64,000 nucleotides of DNA from Gaeumannomyces sp. JS-464 (GCA_002197995.1 NGZR01000001.1:11179501-11243500), one strand, 5' to 3'; positions 47,021-59,210 are shown, numbered from the stretch's first letter. Notes: generated by a model from the sequence alone, not told the origin. Numbers and translations: made by a program.

Positions 47021-47549
47021 CGAATGCTTCATGTCTGCCAGGTGCACGCACATGGCACAGAATTGTCGGTGCGGGAAGCCGATGCCAAGCAAAGGACGGC
47101 AGCTCCACTCTGTCATTGATTGCATCATCCTTCCCGGATCGACGGCACGATGGGGCGTAAGGTGAGGGGCAGATCCCTTTCGGGTCGATAATGGATGTTG
47201 CATCGTCTCTTGGAGACTGCAATTGAACTGAGGAGGGCCTGGTAGAATGCGCTACTATCTGTTGTCTGCTAAGCGACTGTGCAACCCGGTTCCTTGTCTC
47301 TCCGTTCCGCGTCCCAGAAAAGGCAGATCTCGGGGTCAATCGGCTTGTTCTTGTGAGGGACAGGACGGGAAGGTATAAGACACAAGAAGCGTTTACCCCG
47401 CCCATCCCCACGTCGAGCAACTCCAGCCAGCCATCCTCTCTCCGTGTAATTTTGTCAGCTCGTGAAGTTGGAAATAGGGGAACAGGAAATCCCTAGCCTG
47501 AAAGACCAACTTCGCCATCCACTTCAACTAGAAAACACCACAAGCAACA
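47021..47549. other. Intergenic region upstream of the dehydrogenase
   Basis: This is the promoter side of the dehydrogenase gene. I see nothing else in it. Confidence 0.45.
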
Positions 47550-49033
47550 ATGGCCTCAGGCACCACGACCATAAAATGGGGCATCATGGCCACGGGGTGG
47601 ATCGCCGAGAGTACGTCTGCAGCCTCCCAACTACTCTCATGCCGTCAAGTGAGCGAGTGAGTGGACCTGACACTACACCACCAAAAAAGCCTTCGTCAAG
47701 AACCTCCTCACCGACCCCTCCACGCGCGGCGTGCACGACGTCCGACACGCCATCGCGGCCGTGGCCTCGTCCACCTCGGCCGACCGGGCCGCGGCCTTCC
47801 TCGCCAAGGTGGACGCGCCCGGCCGCGACGCCATCGCGACGTACGGGTCGTACGCGCAGCTGGTGGCCGACGCGGACGTCGACGTCGTCTACGTCGCGAC
47901 GCCGCACAGCCACCACTTCCAGAACGCCATGCTGGCGCTGCGGGCCGGCAAGCACGTGCTGTGCGAGAAGGCCTTCACCGTCACGGCCGCCCAGGCGCGC
48001 AAGCTGGTCGAGGAGGCGAGGGCGAGGGGCCTGTTCCTGATGGAGGCCGTGTGGACGCGCTACTTCCCCATGAGCGTCAAGATCCGGCAGCTGGTCAGGG
48101 ATGGGGCCATTGGAAAGGTGCACCGCGTGATCGGTCAGTTTTTTCTTCTTTTCCCTCCCTCCCTTTTCTCGCTTTATTGCCTGGGTGTGTATGGATGCGG
48201 TGGGTGTATCTCGTATAAAGTTTCCCTTGTTTCGTTTCATCCAACATGCAGTTTCAACTACCCGCTCCTCCCTGCCGGTCATGAGCAACCGCCCACGAAC
48301 TGCTGACGAACACCTTCCCCCCTGGACCGCATAAAAAAAATACAGCGGACCTGTCCATCAACCACAGCCGGCCCGACGGCAGCCTCGGGTTCGCCAACGA
48401 CCACCGCATGCTCAACCCGGCCCTGGCCGGCGGCGCGCTGCTGGACCTGGGCGTCTACTCGCTCACCTGGCTGTTCCAGGTGCTCTACCACACGCAGCCG
48501 CCCGAGGACCGCGAGGCGCCCGCCGTCGTCAGCGCCAGCGTGCGGTACCGGGCCACGGGCGCGGACGAGTCGACCAGCGTGGTGCTGACGTTCCCGCGCG
48601 CCGGCGCCGTCGGCGTGGCGCTGACGTCGCTGCGCGTCGGGTCGACCAGCGAGCCGGGGGCTCGTTCGACCGCAGCCCCGCGATCCGGATCCAGGGCACG
48701 GCCGGCGAGATCCAGGTGCTGGGGTACGGGTACCGGCCCGACGGGTTCCGGGTGCTGCGGCGGGGCAGCGACGAGGTGGAGGAAGAGGAGTTTGTCGTGC
48801 CCAAGGACCCGGCCAGGGGCGGCTGGGGCCACGGCATGTTCTGGGAGGCGGACGAGGCGGCGCGGTGCGTGCGGGACGGCAGGCTCGAGAGCGAGGGGCT
48901 GCCGCTCGACGAGAGCGTGCTGATCATGCAGGTCATGGAGGAGGCGCTGCGCCAGGGCGGCGTCGAGTACCCGGACCTGATCACGACGGATGTCTACGAC
49001 CCGGACAGCCCGCTCAACACGGGGAGGAGCTAG
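47550..49033 (+). CDS. Gfo/Idh/MocA-family NAD(P)-dependent dehydrogenase
   Basis: Three exons are predicted: 47550-47610, 47690-48133 and 48346-49033, with GTACGT...AAAG and GTCAGT...ACAG borders. The Rossmann start is KWGIMATGWIAE, joined across intron 1 to TFVKNLLTDP. Family motifs follow: YVATPHSHHFQNAMLALRAG, the catalytic-lysine segment HVLCEKAFTVTAAQARKL, and FLMEAVWTRYFP. The substrate-domain motif GGALLDLGVYSLTW is also present. Near 48655 one G is missing from a GGGGG run; correction restores GSFDRSPAIRIQGTAGEIQV, and the protein ends SPLNTGRS then TAG. The motifs fit the fungal D-xylose 1-dehydrogenase (NADP) and dihydrodiol dehydrogenase group, which oxidises free pentoses or similar polyols in the cytosol. 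The substrate is inferred. Length, about 397 residues, is typical. Confidence 0.9.
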
Positions 49034-50584
49034 AGGGGTTGCGCAGGACTGCCTGTCTGCCTGCATGGTGAGGGGAAAGAAAGGTGGGAAGGGTTAACTG
49101 GGCGGGATGGGGGTTGGGGAGGTCGGGTGGTGGGCATAGCACGAATCCGAGCCACATACGGCCAGGCCCAAGTCGCCGCCGGGCCCGTTGCCCTCGGTAG
49201 TTCAACGGTTTGCACAGTCACAGTTCGTGGGGACACCGGTGTTTTTTGCCTTTTATTTTTCTTTTCTTTTTGTATTTGTTTCTATAGTAATACCTCAACT
49301 TCTCTTCCCCGGATCTTTTCTTTAACCTCTGCGGATCGTTGCATGAACGAACCACTGTCGTAAGCATACAAGGAACCGACAACGCCTTGCTAAGGCAGAC
49401 GGACGGACGGATGGACGGGGCGGACGTTCCGGCGGGGGAAAAGCGCCGCTCGAAGAAAAAAAATGGTCGAGTTCGCTGCCCCGAGTCCAGGGGTTTTGGG
49501 AACTGCCGGAGCGGTTTCGTCCGATATCTGACACCGTCTGGCAAACACGTCCAGACAGACGTTGCGGCATCTGGCTGGCGGCGACGCGCTTGATGGAGGC
49601 GACAAAAAGAGATGAGGATGTGTGGGTTAGTGTAAGTACAGGAGGACGTGGGTTGCGCGAGTGTGTCGTCAGGGAGGCGAGAAGGAGAAAAAACAAACCC
49701 TATCTCGACGGCCCTGGTTCTGGCTCCAAAAGAGCACCCACCCACCCACACCTGTGTGGCTCCATGTACATATACCTCAGCGCGATGGAACTCGTTCTAG
49801 GAGGGAGGGCGTGTGCAATCCAAATACAACACGGGGTCTAGCCCGAAAAAAAAAGCAAACCAGCGAAACGGCCGGTTCGTCCAGACGGCGTCCGTCCGAG
49901 CGACGGGTCGGGGAGGGCGGGCAGGCGGCGTTGGGAGAAGGGGCCCGCCCCTCCTGGAAGGAGAAATAGAAGGCCAACCCTGTTTCCTCTTTTTCCCCTC
50001 CCCTCTTCAGGTGTGCTGTCTACTTACCTAGGTGCATACGGGTGGTGTGTGCTGTGCTGGCCGGCGCCGTCGCAGGGAGAAGTGAGACAAGACAGCACGC
50101 GAAAGAGAGAAGGAGGCAGGCGCCAAGCAACATGTCGGTCATGTGAGGAAGGAAAACTGTTCGGATTCAACAACAAGATAAGCTGCTGGCTGCATCATGC
50201 ACGCTGCAGGGAGTGGGAGTCGTAAAGTTGGGGCAGGTCAGGCAAATCGGTTGAACGTTAGAGCCACCGCTGGCTTGGCCTTTTTATTTTTATTTTTGCA
50301 CACTAGACATTTTCTTTCCTCCTTTGGTTCACTTTTTAAGTTTGCCTGACCATCCTCTCCTGCATCAATACCACGCTCACGCCCATCCTCCAGCACGACA
50401 ACGGTCGATGGCACTAACGCGGGCCAAGGACCGCTAGTCGCCCTGGTATAGCATACGCAGAGGTCGTGTTCCGCATGGTATACCCCCTATTATTTACTAT
50501 CATTATCGGCAGATATGCTGCCATCCTCCTACATGTCGTGATGTTACAACGCCTGGCGGCCCATGGCCACAAAAGGCGGTGGCG
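49034..50584. other. Intergenic region
   Basis: This is the 3' flank of the dehydrogenase (+) and of the helix-turn-helix gene (-), which converge. I see no gene. Confidence 0.5.
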
Positions 50585-51442
50585 CTACTGCGCGCCCTGC
50601 AGCCTCGAAAAGAATTCTGTCGTTTCCCGCTGATGCGCCCGCGCCCTCTGCAGCGCCACAAGCGCGTCCCATTTCTTCTCCAGGCTCTGGAGCAGCAGCA
50701 GGTCCTCCTTGTCCGTGTCCCTCGACGTCCGCACGAATTGTATGAGTTCGGCAAGCTTGTTGACCCCTGTGGAGAGCGCCAAGGCGGCGACGGGCCTGGC
50801 GCGTCCCCGTCGTCAGTAGCGGTGAAGGTGTTGTTAGTGCGGTTATTATTAGTGTCGCCGTCGTTGTTGCCATTGCTGTTGTTGGCAGACGGAGCCGCCA
50901 TGACTTTCTCCGCGCCATCCCGAGTATGCCTGTCTTCGGTTGTCATATCTCCTCCCATTTCTGCCGTTTCGTCCGCGTCTTCTTGGTCGTCTTCGTCGGA
51001 TTCGCCTTCTGGGGTGGCGTCGGAACAGTTGGTTGCGTTGCCGTTTGCTTCTGTCGTTGTCGTTGCCGCATCCGCAGCAGTTGTCGCCATCACAAAGGGC
51101 TTGCCGCGCGAGTTCCTCCTCTTGAGCCCATGTCTCTCCTTGAACATGCGCACCCAGTTTGCGCCGAGGGTTGGCCGCGGGGCTGTGGACGGCTCGCCCT
51201 CACGGGCCGTCGCCGAGCGGGACCGTGTCGACGTGGGCGTAGCGGCTCGAAAGGTAGCGGGAGATGGTGTACTGGGCGATCTTCTTGTCGAACTTCTTCT
51301 CGATCCAGGCCATGGTCTCCTTCTGGGAGGGGCGGCGCGGGAACGAGGCGACCCAGCGCCGCAGCTGCTGGATCTCGGCATAGAGGAGCGCGTTGAGCAC
51401 GGGGCCGTCTTTGGTGTTGTGTTTGGCGGAGAACTTGGGCAT
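50585..51442 (-). CDS. CENP-B/Abp1-type helix-turn-helix DNA-binding protein
   Basis: Start MPKFSAKHNTKDGPVLNALL at 51442 leads to a first helix-turn-helix: QQLRRWVASFPRRPSQKETM, AWIEKKFDKKIAQYTISRYL and SSRYAHVDTV. After a frame change near 51220 comes a Tc5/CENP-B-like second half, ANWVRMFKERHGLKRRNSRG. A long Thr/Asn/Asp-rich acidic segment follows (DEDDQEDADETAEMGGD). After another frame change near 50790 the C-terminal helix reads GVNKLAELIQFVRTSRDTDK and KWDALVALQRARAH, ending RLQGAQ and a stop at 50585. The N-terminal half resembles the fission-yeast Abp1/CENP-B and pogo-type DNA-binding region. There is no room for a DDE nuclease, so this is a stand-alone DNA-binding protein, perhaps derived from a domesticated transposase. 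A nuclear role is inferred. Confidence 0.75.
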
Positions 51443-52730
51443 CGTGGCAGAGAAGGAAGAAGGATGACGTCAAGGAACTTGACGCGCTGGCGTGATGTTG
51501 TTGTTCATGGGGCAAAGATGGGGCGCGCGTGCCGCCCGTGCATGGAAAAAATGGGGCAAATAATATCCGACTGGGACCGGAGGGGTTACCTTGAGACCGC
51601 CTGCCGCTCCAGCCTGCCGCTACAGCCACACCCCCTGTCGGGAACAGAGATCTTCTTGCTCGTCCTCCATCTCTTGGGAGGAGGGCAATCGACGGGAGCC
51701 CGAACCACCGAACAGGCTGGGAACCGCGGTCGGCAGGACCGAGAAGGGCGGCAAGAGCGTTTACAGTTTCGCTGCCGCCGCGGGCCCGAAAGCATGCAAC
51801 GTCATCTTTGGGGGTGGGAAAGGGATGATCCCAGCGGAGCGGAACCATAGAGTTCTGGCTGCCTAGGGCTCTGCGCTGTGAGTTCGTCCCCTATTGTGCA
51901 GCTTCAGGTGGGTCTGAGAAGCAAGCACTCGACTCGCCCAAACAGCCCCTCGCCCCTCTAGTTCACCGGGGCGAGGGCGTTCTGGAACAAATTTCCCGGT
52001 CGTGGCCTGGCCTGGATCCTCTCGGCGTGGCAATCCAGCAGGGAGGCGAGAGCAACCATCATCCCGTCTTTCGCACACTCGGCACGTTTTTTTATCGTGC
52101 ATGCAAACGACAGGTCAACTTCCACCGACTCGCACACTGTCGGAATTCTGCCCCTAGTTACACTGTACCCAGACAAACCCCACACCCCTCCTCCCACGCT
52201 GCTGCTGTGCTTGGCTGCGGCTGAGCTGCCGCGCGGGGTCGACAGTCCCATACAACGTCAGACTTCCTGCTAACAGCCCCCATGTAGACCAACCCCCGAG
52301 AAAGAGAGGAAACTAAAAAGGAGAGAAATAAAGAGGGCAAATAAAAAAAAGGGGGAAGGAAAAAAGACAGTTCCAAAACCCTTGAGAGCGCGCAGCTACC
52401 CCAAATCCAGCTGGCCCAACCCCTCCCGGACATCCTCCCAAGTACCCGACAACCCCAGCCTGACACCAGACACGGCACTAGAGCGAATCGAGTAAAAACA
52501 AGGGAAGCTCGGAGGGGTGTGTGCTGGCGAGAATCGAGGTACCGTGCCTCGCTTGGGTACTTGCTCACTAGGGGAGGCGTCAGGTGTGTCCTCCCATCAC
52601 GGTGTGTCCTATCAGATGTGTCCCACCGGACCTATACAGCGCATACTCCTTACACACATGTACATGCATTTGCACACCCTCTTCCAACATTACGGACGCC
52701 CCGCTAACTAAGCTTTGTGTCAGACAAGCC
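51443..52730. promoter_or_regulatory. Divergent intergenic region, HTH gene and TRM9
   Basis: About 1.3 kb lies between the 5' ends of two divergent genes. A polypurine stretch runs from 52302 to 52372. I see no gene. Confidence 0.4.
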
Positions 52731-54042
52731 ATGGAGCTCCCTAGCAGCAATGTTGAGGAGGCTGGCCGCCCTGGTGCTGCTACTGCTGCCACTCCTGCTG
52801 CTACCGCTACCGCTGCTGTTGTTACTCCTCCCGCCCCTGCCGCCGTAACCGCAGCCGCGCTGGCATTGGCCTCATCATCTCGCCGTCCCACGCCGCCGCC
52901 GTCCAGAGACGTGCCGCTGGCCCGCCCCGGCCCGCCAGACAAGGTTTGCCACCCCCAGCTGCAGGGCCACGTCGACCCCCAGGAGCAGCAACATGAACGG
53001 GCATGTGCCCCTACGCCCACTGCAGCAGCAGCACCCACCAGAGGCAACGGTGCGCCGTTAGCAGCGCCAGGGGACGAACCCGTCCGAGCGGCGGCGGCGT
53101 CCCTGGAAACGGCAACAGCAACAGCAACAAGACCCCTACAACCGCCGCCAGCAATGGAAGCAGCAGCAGAAGCAACAGCAGCGCCAGACTCCTACGAAGC
53201 AACACACGTCCACGCCGTCTACGAGGCCATCGCCCCGCACTTTTCGGCCACCCGCCACCGCCCCTGGCCGCTCGTGTCGCGCTACCTGGCCGCCCAGCAG
53301 CCCGGCGCCGTCGGCTTTGACGTCGGCTGCGGCAACGGCAAGTACCTGTCCGCCCGGGACCTCGACCCTACCACTGCCACCGCCGCCGCCGCCGCCGCCG
53401 CCACCCCCTCGGAAGAAGTCCTGATGCTGGGCTGCGACCGCAGCGCCGCCCTCGTCGACCTCGCCCGCGTCCACGCCGGCCGCCCCCGCCAGGTCCTCGT
53501 CGCCGACGGCCTGTCGCTGCCCTTCCGCCAGGGCTCGGCCGACTTTGCCCTCTGCATCGCCGTCATCCACCACCTCTCGACCCGCGACCGCCGCGTCGCC
53601 GCCGTCGGGGAGCTGCTGCGGTGTCTGAGGAGAAGCGGCGGAGAAGGAGAAAAAAGGCGGTACGGCCCTCGTCTTCGTCTGGGCCCTCGAGCAGGCATCC
53701 AGCCGCCGCGGGTGGGACCAAGGCGGCGACCAGGACCTGCTCGTGCCCTGGGTCATGAAGGGCGACCAGGGCAGGGAGCGGAAAAAGAAAAAGACTAAGG
53801 AGAAGGAGAACAGAGATGCAGCAGCGGCGGACGGCGCGGTTGAGGCAAACGATGCCGCTGCTGCGCCGCAAGGCCCGGCCGACGCCGATGCTGGAGCCCC
53901 TGACAAGACGTTCCACAGGTACTACCACCTGTACCGCAAGGGCGAGCTCGAGGAGGACGTCGCCGCGGCCGGCGGGATCGTCCTCGACAGCGGCTACGAG
54001 AGGGACAACTGGTGGACCATTGCTGCGAGGGGTCCTCCCTAG
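52731..54042 (+). CDS. TRM9: TRM9-like tRNA wobble-uridine methyltransferase
   Basis: Trm9 with Trm112 methylates carboxymethyl-uridine at tRNA position 34, completing mcm5U. The core begins SYEATHVHAVYEAIAPHFSA and PWPLVSRYLA. It has SAM motif I, VGFDVGCGNGKYLSARDL, motif II-like LMLGCDRSAALVDLARVH, and ADGLSLPFRQGSADFALCIA followed by VIHHLST. Near 53650 the frame shifts by one in an A-rich run (GAGAAAAAAGG) and continues GTALVFVWALEQASSRRG and LLVPWVMKGDQGRER. A lysine-rich insertion follows, then the C-terminal Trm9 signature FHRYYHLYRKGELEEDVA and ERDNWWTIA, with TAG at 54040. The chosen start gives an unusual N-terminal extension of about 140 low-complexity Ala/Thr/Pro residues. A downstream ATG at 53154 would give a normal-sized protein and may be the real start. 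Confidence 0.88.
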
Positions 54043-56449
54043 AGCCCTCCTGTTACCATGTTATATGAAGGCCACCATTAGCTGTATATAGCGAGAAAGG
54101 TGAAGAAAAAAGATTTCATGGCCCTGTCTTTGATGTCCATGCACACCGATTGCGTGATCGGACAGAAAAGACCGATGCAAGAGGGCAAATGGGAAACGAC
54201 AGCAGGGGGAGGCTGATAAGCAGTCAGCCCATGGAAACGAAGAGATACTCAATCAGCTAATCGATACAGGTCCCCTGGAACCAGGGGAGCAACCTAACTC
54301 GTAAACGCCACTTCTACATATCTAGACGCATGCCACCAACACCACCACCACCAGCCACAGCCTGGAGCAGGCAAGTCTATCATCCGCTGACGGACGAAAC
54401 GGCCGTCCCAACATAAAAAAGACATACCAGAAGATACTATGGTCCACTCAACATCAGAAGAGGGAAGGAGCCAACCAAACAGACAGGAAAATGAAAAGGT
54501 ATCCAACGACAGTTGTACAAAGCTAATAATTACAAACATGAAAGAAATTGGATAGGGGAAAAATGGCATACTGGGGGAATGTTGGCCATATCCATCATAA
54601 GTCTCGCGAGTGAGTGAGCCTTCAAAAGAATAAGAGAAACAGGCAGCTAAGCAAGAAGAAAAAGAGAAAAAAAAAACCCCCTCTACCACTCTCTAACCAG
54701 AGAAAACTCCAGTGTAGCAAATCCACAACCACCTCCCAAGCCAAATCTCCGCGCCGCCCAGTCCAGAAAAGCCCCGATCTCTATTTCCCCATCTCGGTCT
54801 TTCCCCCAAAAACGCGGATAATTTGAGCCAAAGATCATCAGCTCCATGGCAGCAACCGCCCGCCGGATCGCCCCAAACACCAGACCGGAACAAAAAAAAG
54901 AAAAGGATTTCCCCTTTTACATCCCCCTCATTATGAGCGCAGTGAGAGGGACACAGTGTGTTCGTGTAAAAGTATCCCAAACAGGATGAAAAAGACAAAC
55001 AGGAAGGCAAGGCAGGAAGGGTCCATGACTTGAGAAAAAAAAAAAAAAAAAGCGTGAAGGGTAAAAAGGCCTGCTCGCGACGTTCCCCTGCGACCTGAAC
55101 GTCTTTCGAGACAAACCGTACCAAGTCATTCGGTTTGGTCGCAAAAGAACGTTCACGCGAGACGATCAAAGCAAGCTAGCCTTTTTTTCCCCCAGTCTGT
55201 TCCGTCCACCCCCTGGACCCCTGCCGTATCCAAGAACCAGGGATCCGAAAAAAAAAAAAAAAAAAAAAAAAAAAAGGACAAGCGGGACAAAAGGGAGGAT
55301 TGCCGAACCGCGACCCGTGAATATGCCATGGGGTTTGATGTTAACAACGATGCGGGGGGTTCTCGCCGGCAGCATCGCAAGCACACGTGTGGAGGGGCGT
55401 GCGTGTGTGTGATGTTGCTGTGCAGGAAGTTGGGGCGAGGGGACAGGGGCTGCTGCTTGCGCGAGTCTGTGCTGGCGCGGCAATGCGTGGTGGGATGGAT
55501 GGGTGGTGGGTGCTCGCGCCGGGAATTTTTTTCCCTTCAGACGTCATCCCGGAGTCGAAAACCCACCCCAGGTTCCCCCCACAGAACTCTCCCAGCTCCA
55601 ACGAGGAATAAACGAAGGGGGGGAATGCGAACGCCTGTTGTCGGTTTGTCGTGGTAGTCCCTCTCCTCGCCTCGCCATCCTTGCTCTTTGTCATGTTTTG
55701 GTCAGCCACCTGTCTTGCTAACCTTTGGCCTTGTCCCGTGCCGACCCCACAACCCGAGAAATAAAGTCAGGGGTAAGGGGGCCTGGGGGACGATAGGTGC
55801 ATTTCTTTTTTGGGGGTCCCGGGGACGGGCCGGTGCTGAACAAAAAAAAAGGGAAGAACCATCACACAAAACAACCCGGTCGGCCTGTTGGGAGAAGAGA
55901 CGGGGGCCGAGGAGGAAGCGGATGGAAATGGAAAAGACTGCCCCAGAGCAGCGGAAACCCATGCTAAATCGAAACAGGCAGGTTTGGCCAGGCCCCTTTC
56001 CCCCAAAGATGTAGGTTATGTTTTTTTTGGTTCGTTTTGTGTGATGCGATGCGGCAGCAAGCAATCCCCCATCTCTTGCACATGCCAAACTCCGGTGCTT
56101 CAGAGATGCCGTGATATTAAACAGTTGAATAAAAAAACAGGTAGTTTGGTATGAAACAGGCATTCTCCCGGAGAGGGTGGGAAAAGGCAAGTAAAACAGA
56201 GGGAGAAGAATGCGAATCCGACGCCCAAGCCGGTCAGCAGGGCCGAAGAGGAAGCCCGTTAGCAAGGCTGTCGACCCTAGAATGTCCCCATGGTCTGCCT
56301 TGTATGTTCGGTGTTACCATTAAGGTCACCGAAACGAACATGACCAGCACAGCTGTGTGGACACCCCGCCCTCTTATTATGTTTTCCCTCTCCCTCCTTT
56401 TCGTCATGTATAATAATAGTTGCAACAAGAGCAACAAGTAGAGTCTTTT
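54043..56449. other. Intergenic region with A-rich homopolymers
   Basis: TRM9 (+) and the Myb gene (-) converge here over 2.4 kb. The plus strand is A-rich, with runs at 55035-55051 and 55248-55275 (28 A). No frame is supportable as a gene. Confidence 0.5.
55248..55275 (+). repeat. Poly-A tract, 28 bases
   Basis: This is an uninterrupted A run preceded by GGATCCG. No retroposon body or target duplication is evident. Confidence 0.8.
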
Positions 56450-58011
56450 TCACATCATGCGTCGGCCGGACGAGGGGCCGCCGCGGTCTGACGGGTCAGG
56501 CGGCGTGGGATCGAAATGCCGTCGGCGGCTGGTCTCGCGGCCCATATCCGGGCTAGCCCGCCGCTTGGCCGTCCCCGGCGGGTCTAGGACCGGGTACATG
56601 GGGAGGCTTGGCGGGAACTGGCCCGGACTGGCGGCGGCTTGGCTATGCACCGGGCTCGCGCCCGCAACCGAGTACGCGGGGGTGCTATAGGGGCTAACCC
56701 CAGTCGTCAGCTCGGCCACTGACGGAAGTGTGTTGCCACCACTGCCACCACCGCCAACGCGCCCGCCGCCTCCTTGCGGTGGTGGCAGTGGCGCGCTCGT
56801 CTGAATGGGTGCCAGCCCGTGCGCGGGGGCATACATGGACTGGGTCGGCTCGCCCATCTCATAGTGGTGGTGGCTGCCGAGTGTGCGCGAGTGCACGCTG
56901 TCCCGGCGCGTGGCCAGTGGCCGGCCCGGTGGCTGGAGCGGTGGGGGTATGACGGGGTGCATGCCGCCACGGGGCCCGTAGTGAGTCGGGGCGGCGCCCG
57001 GGAGGATGTCGCGGGGCATGTGGCTGTGGGATTGCGGGTGGTGATGGCTCCTCGAGGGGGATGCTCGTTGGTGGTGCGGGTTCTCGGCCGCCCCTGAGAG
57101 TGAGAAAGCCACGACGCCGGCGCGCCTGGCCATGTCTTGCTCGCCGATCTGCCAATGCATCGCCTCGACTGCCCGCCACGGAACCTGCATTTCTTCCGCC
57201 ACCTTTGCCCACATCTCCGGTTTCAGGCTAGGGCGAGACCAAATAGTGTTAGTAACTCTCTGACATGCAAAAAATTCCGGCTTGGCCCTCTCCTGGCGCC
57301 TTTTGATCACCGTCTTCCAAGTTACAGCAGGCCTTGGAAACTCTGCAAAACTGCTCTGACTTACCGCTCATAAAGCCTGGCGAGCTTGTTCTTCCGCTCC
57401 TCATCCCACTCGCTCCGCCTCTCGAGGTAGTTTTGGTAGTGCAGGCGGCAGCTGATGGAGCTGCGCCCGGGGAGGCGCTTCGAGATATCCTCCCATTTCA
57501 TGCCGCTGCCCCGAAGTTCAATGATTATGGCGTCCTCCTCGGGCGACCATTTACTCTGCTTCTTCGCCGCAGGAGGGCTGTCGGCCGCGTGTTGCGGCGG
57601 CATGCTGCGCCTTGGCTGGGGCCCGGCCGAGGTGGCGGCGCTGCTGCTGCTGCTCGGGGAAAACACGGGCTGGTTGTGGCCTGTTCCCGGGCCTGGCCCA
57701 AGACCCAATCCAGAGACGGGCCCGAAAGAGACAGGACCTGTCCCAAACTGCGGTCCGAGATCCCGTCCCAGCGCAGAGGGGCCGGGCGCAAAGGGCGGCC
57801 CAGGGCCGGGCCCGTAGGCGGAAGCGTACGTGGAAGCCACTAGTGCGGCTGGTTGCTGAACAGTGGTGGTGTAGCCGTAGGTCGGCGAGGGACCGCCGGT
57901 CGTCGCCGTCGCAAGCGTCGTGGAAGGATCAGAGGTGGATCGGGCTTGCTGTGCGGGAGCGGAAGCGGACTCATTAGAGTCGGAACCCTTGAGTAGCGAG
58001 GCGATATCCAC
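56450..58011 (-). CDS. Two-repeat Myb/SANT DNA-binding protein (start unresolved)
   Basis: The N-terminal part is Ser/Pro/Gly-rich, from VDIASLLKGSDSNESA through repeated GPGPGPP-type motifs. A Myb/SANT repeat follows: KWSPEEDAIIIELRGSGMKW, EDISKRLPGRSSISCRLHYQ and NYLERRSEWDEERKNKL. A 137-base intron (57364-57228, GTAAGT...CTAG) interrupts a second repeat, LARLYER then LKPEMWAKVAEEMQVPWRA and VEAMHWQIGEQDMARR. The tail is His/Pro/Gly-rich, with a basic end (TAKRRASPDMGRETSRRRHF), and stops at TGA 56450-56452. The frame is intact, unlike many neighbours. No in-frame ATG precedes GTG at 58011 before a TGA at 58057-58059. An ATG at 58060 is out of frame, so a short indel or an upstream exon is likely. 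It is probably a nuclear regulator; I do not recognise a named orthologue. Confidence 0.8.
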
Positions 58012-59140
58012 GTTGACGGTGTCTCGCCTAGCTAAGCCGTAAGCGGCGGTCCGTGTTCATCGGCGCAAGAAACCTGCGCGCTTCCTTGCTCCCGGCCGTA
58101 GGTGGACGGCAGCAGCCCTTCAGCCGACGCGCTAGGGTAGCAGGGGATCTATCTCTCCGGGGGCTGACGATCAAAGGAGCGGCAGGGGAGGGGAAGGTTC
58201 TGCTCTTGCGTCGTTGGCTCGCGAGCCCAAGGACGCGTGGGATTCGACGGGTGGGCGTTGTCGGCGTGCGTGTGCGGCTGGGTTTCGTGGTCTCGCTTGT
58301 GCAACTCGATGCCTTCTCTTGGCTGGATGCCCTCTTGTCCGCTGTTTGCCTCTAGCAACGAGAGGCCACGAGGGTTTGCTTGCTCTCGAGGGGGTGGATA
58401 GGGCCTGAGGAAGCCGCCCAGGCACGACTTGGAGGCAACCCTTATGCCTATGAGGTCGTTCTACGCGGCCGAAGCGGAACCAGGTGCAAGCAAGGGTGGG
58501 GGTATGCGGCAAGTCAGGCTGGCGCTAAGGAAGAGCACGGATTTATGCGTGATGGTCAAAGACAGCAGACGAGATGGGGGGTCGGGCTGGGGAATCCCTC
58601 GTTTTGTTTTGTTGTTGTTTTTTGGATGGGTTAGGAGGAGAAATGGGAGTTGCTTGTGAATTTGAAGGCAGATAGGAGCATGGTTGGCGTCTCTCCGAGC
58701 TATGCTCCAGCCAATGAACGCGAGAGCTGGTGTTTGGCCGAGGAAAAAAAAAAAGTAGGTGAGAAACCGCAGTGCGGGTGAGTACGTCAGGCAGACAGGC
58801 CGGTTCCGTTAGACTTTCTCGACCCAATAGGACGTCCTGCCATAGTAGGTGGTCGCCGCCCCAGCAGAGAAGAGCCAGCCTGTCTTCCGTCGTTCGGTGT
58901 TGAGTGCGGTCTGCAAGCTGTAGCGGCTACCCTCTCATGGCGGTCGAGACAGGGAACAGGGGCGGAGGCACGACGCTGGCACGGGTCGGGAGGATGCGCT
59001 GGACTTTGTCTGACCGAGCCAAAAGGGCACGGGGAGGGGGGCCAAGAAGAAGCACGAATTAAATAGTGTGCTCCGGCGGGCGGGAGCAGAGACGGGAGTG
59101 GCGGCGGGCGGGCGGCAGGTTGGAGAGGAGGTCGGGAGCA

Positions 59141-59210
59141 GGTATGTAGGTATGTACGGGCGTCTGGAGATATGTATGTGTATGTACGTAGGTAGGTATG
59201 CAGGTATATA
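59141..59210 (+). repeat. Degenerate GTATGTA microsatellite
   Basis: Units of GTATGTA and GTAGGTA are repeated with interruptions. They make long antisense Tyr/His/Thr-rich frames that are artefacts. Confidence 0.7.
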
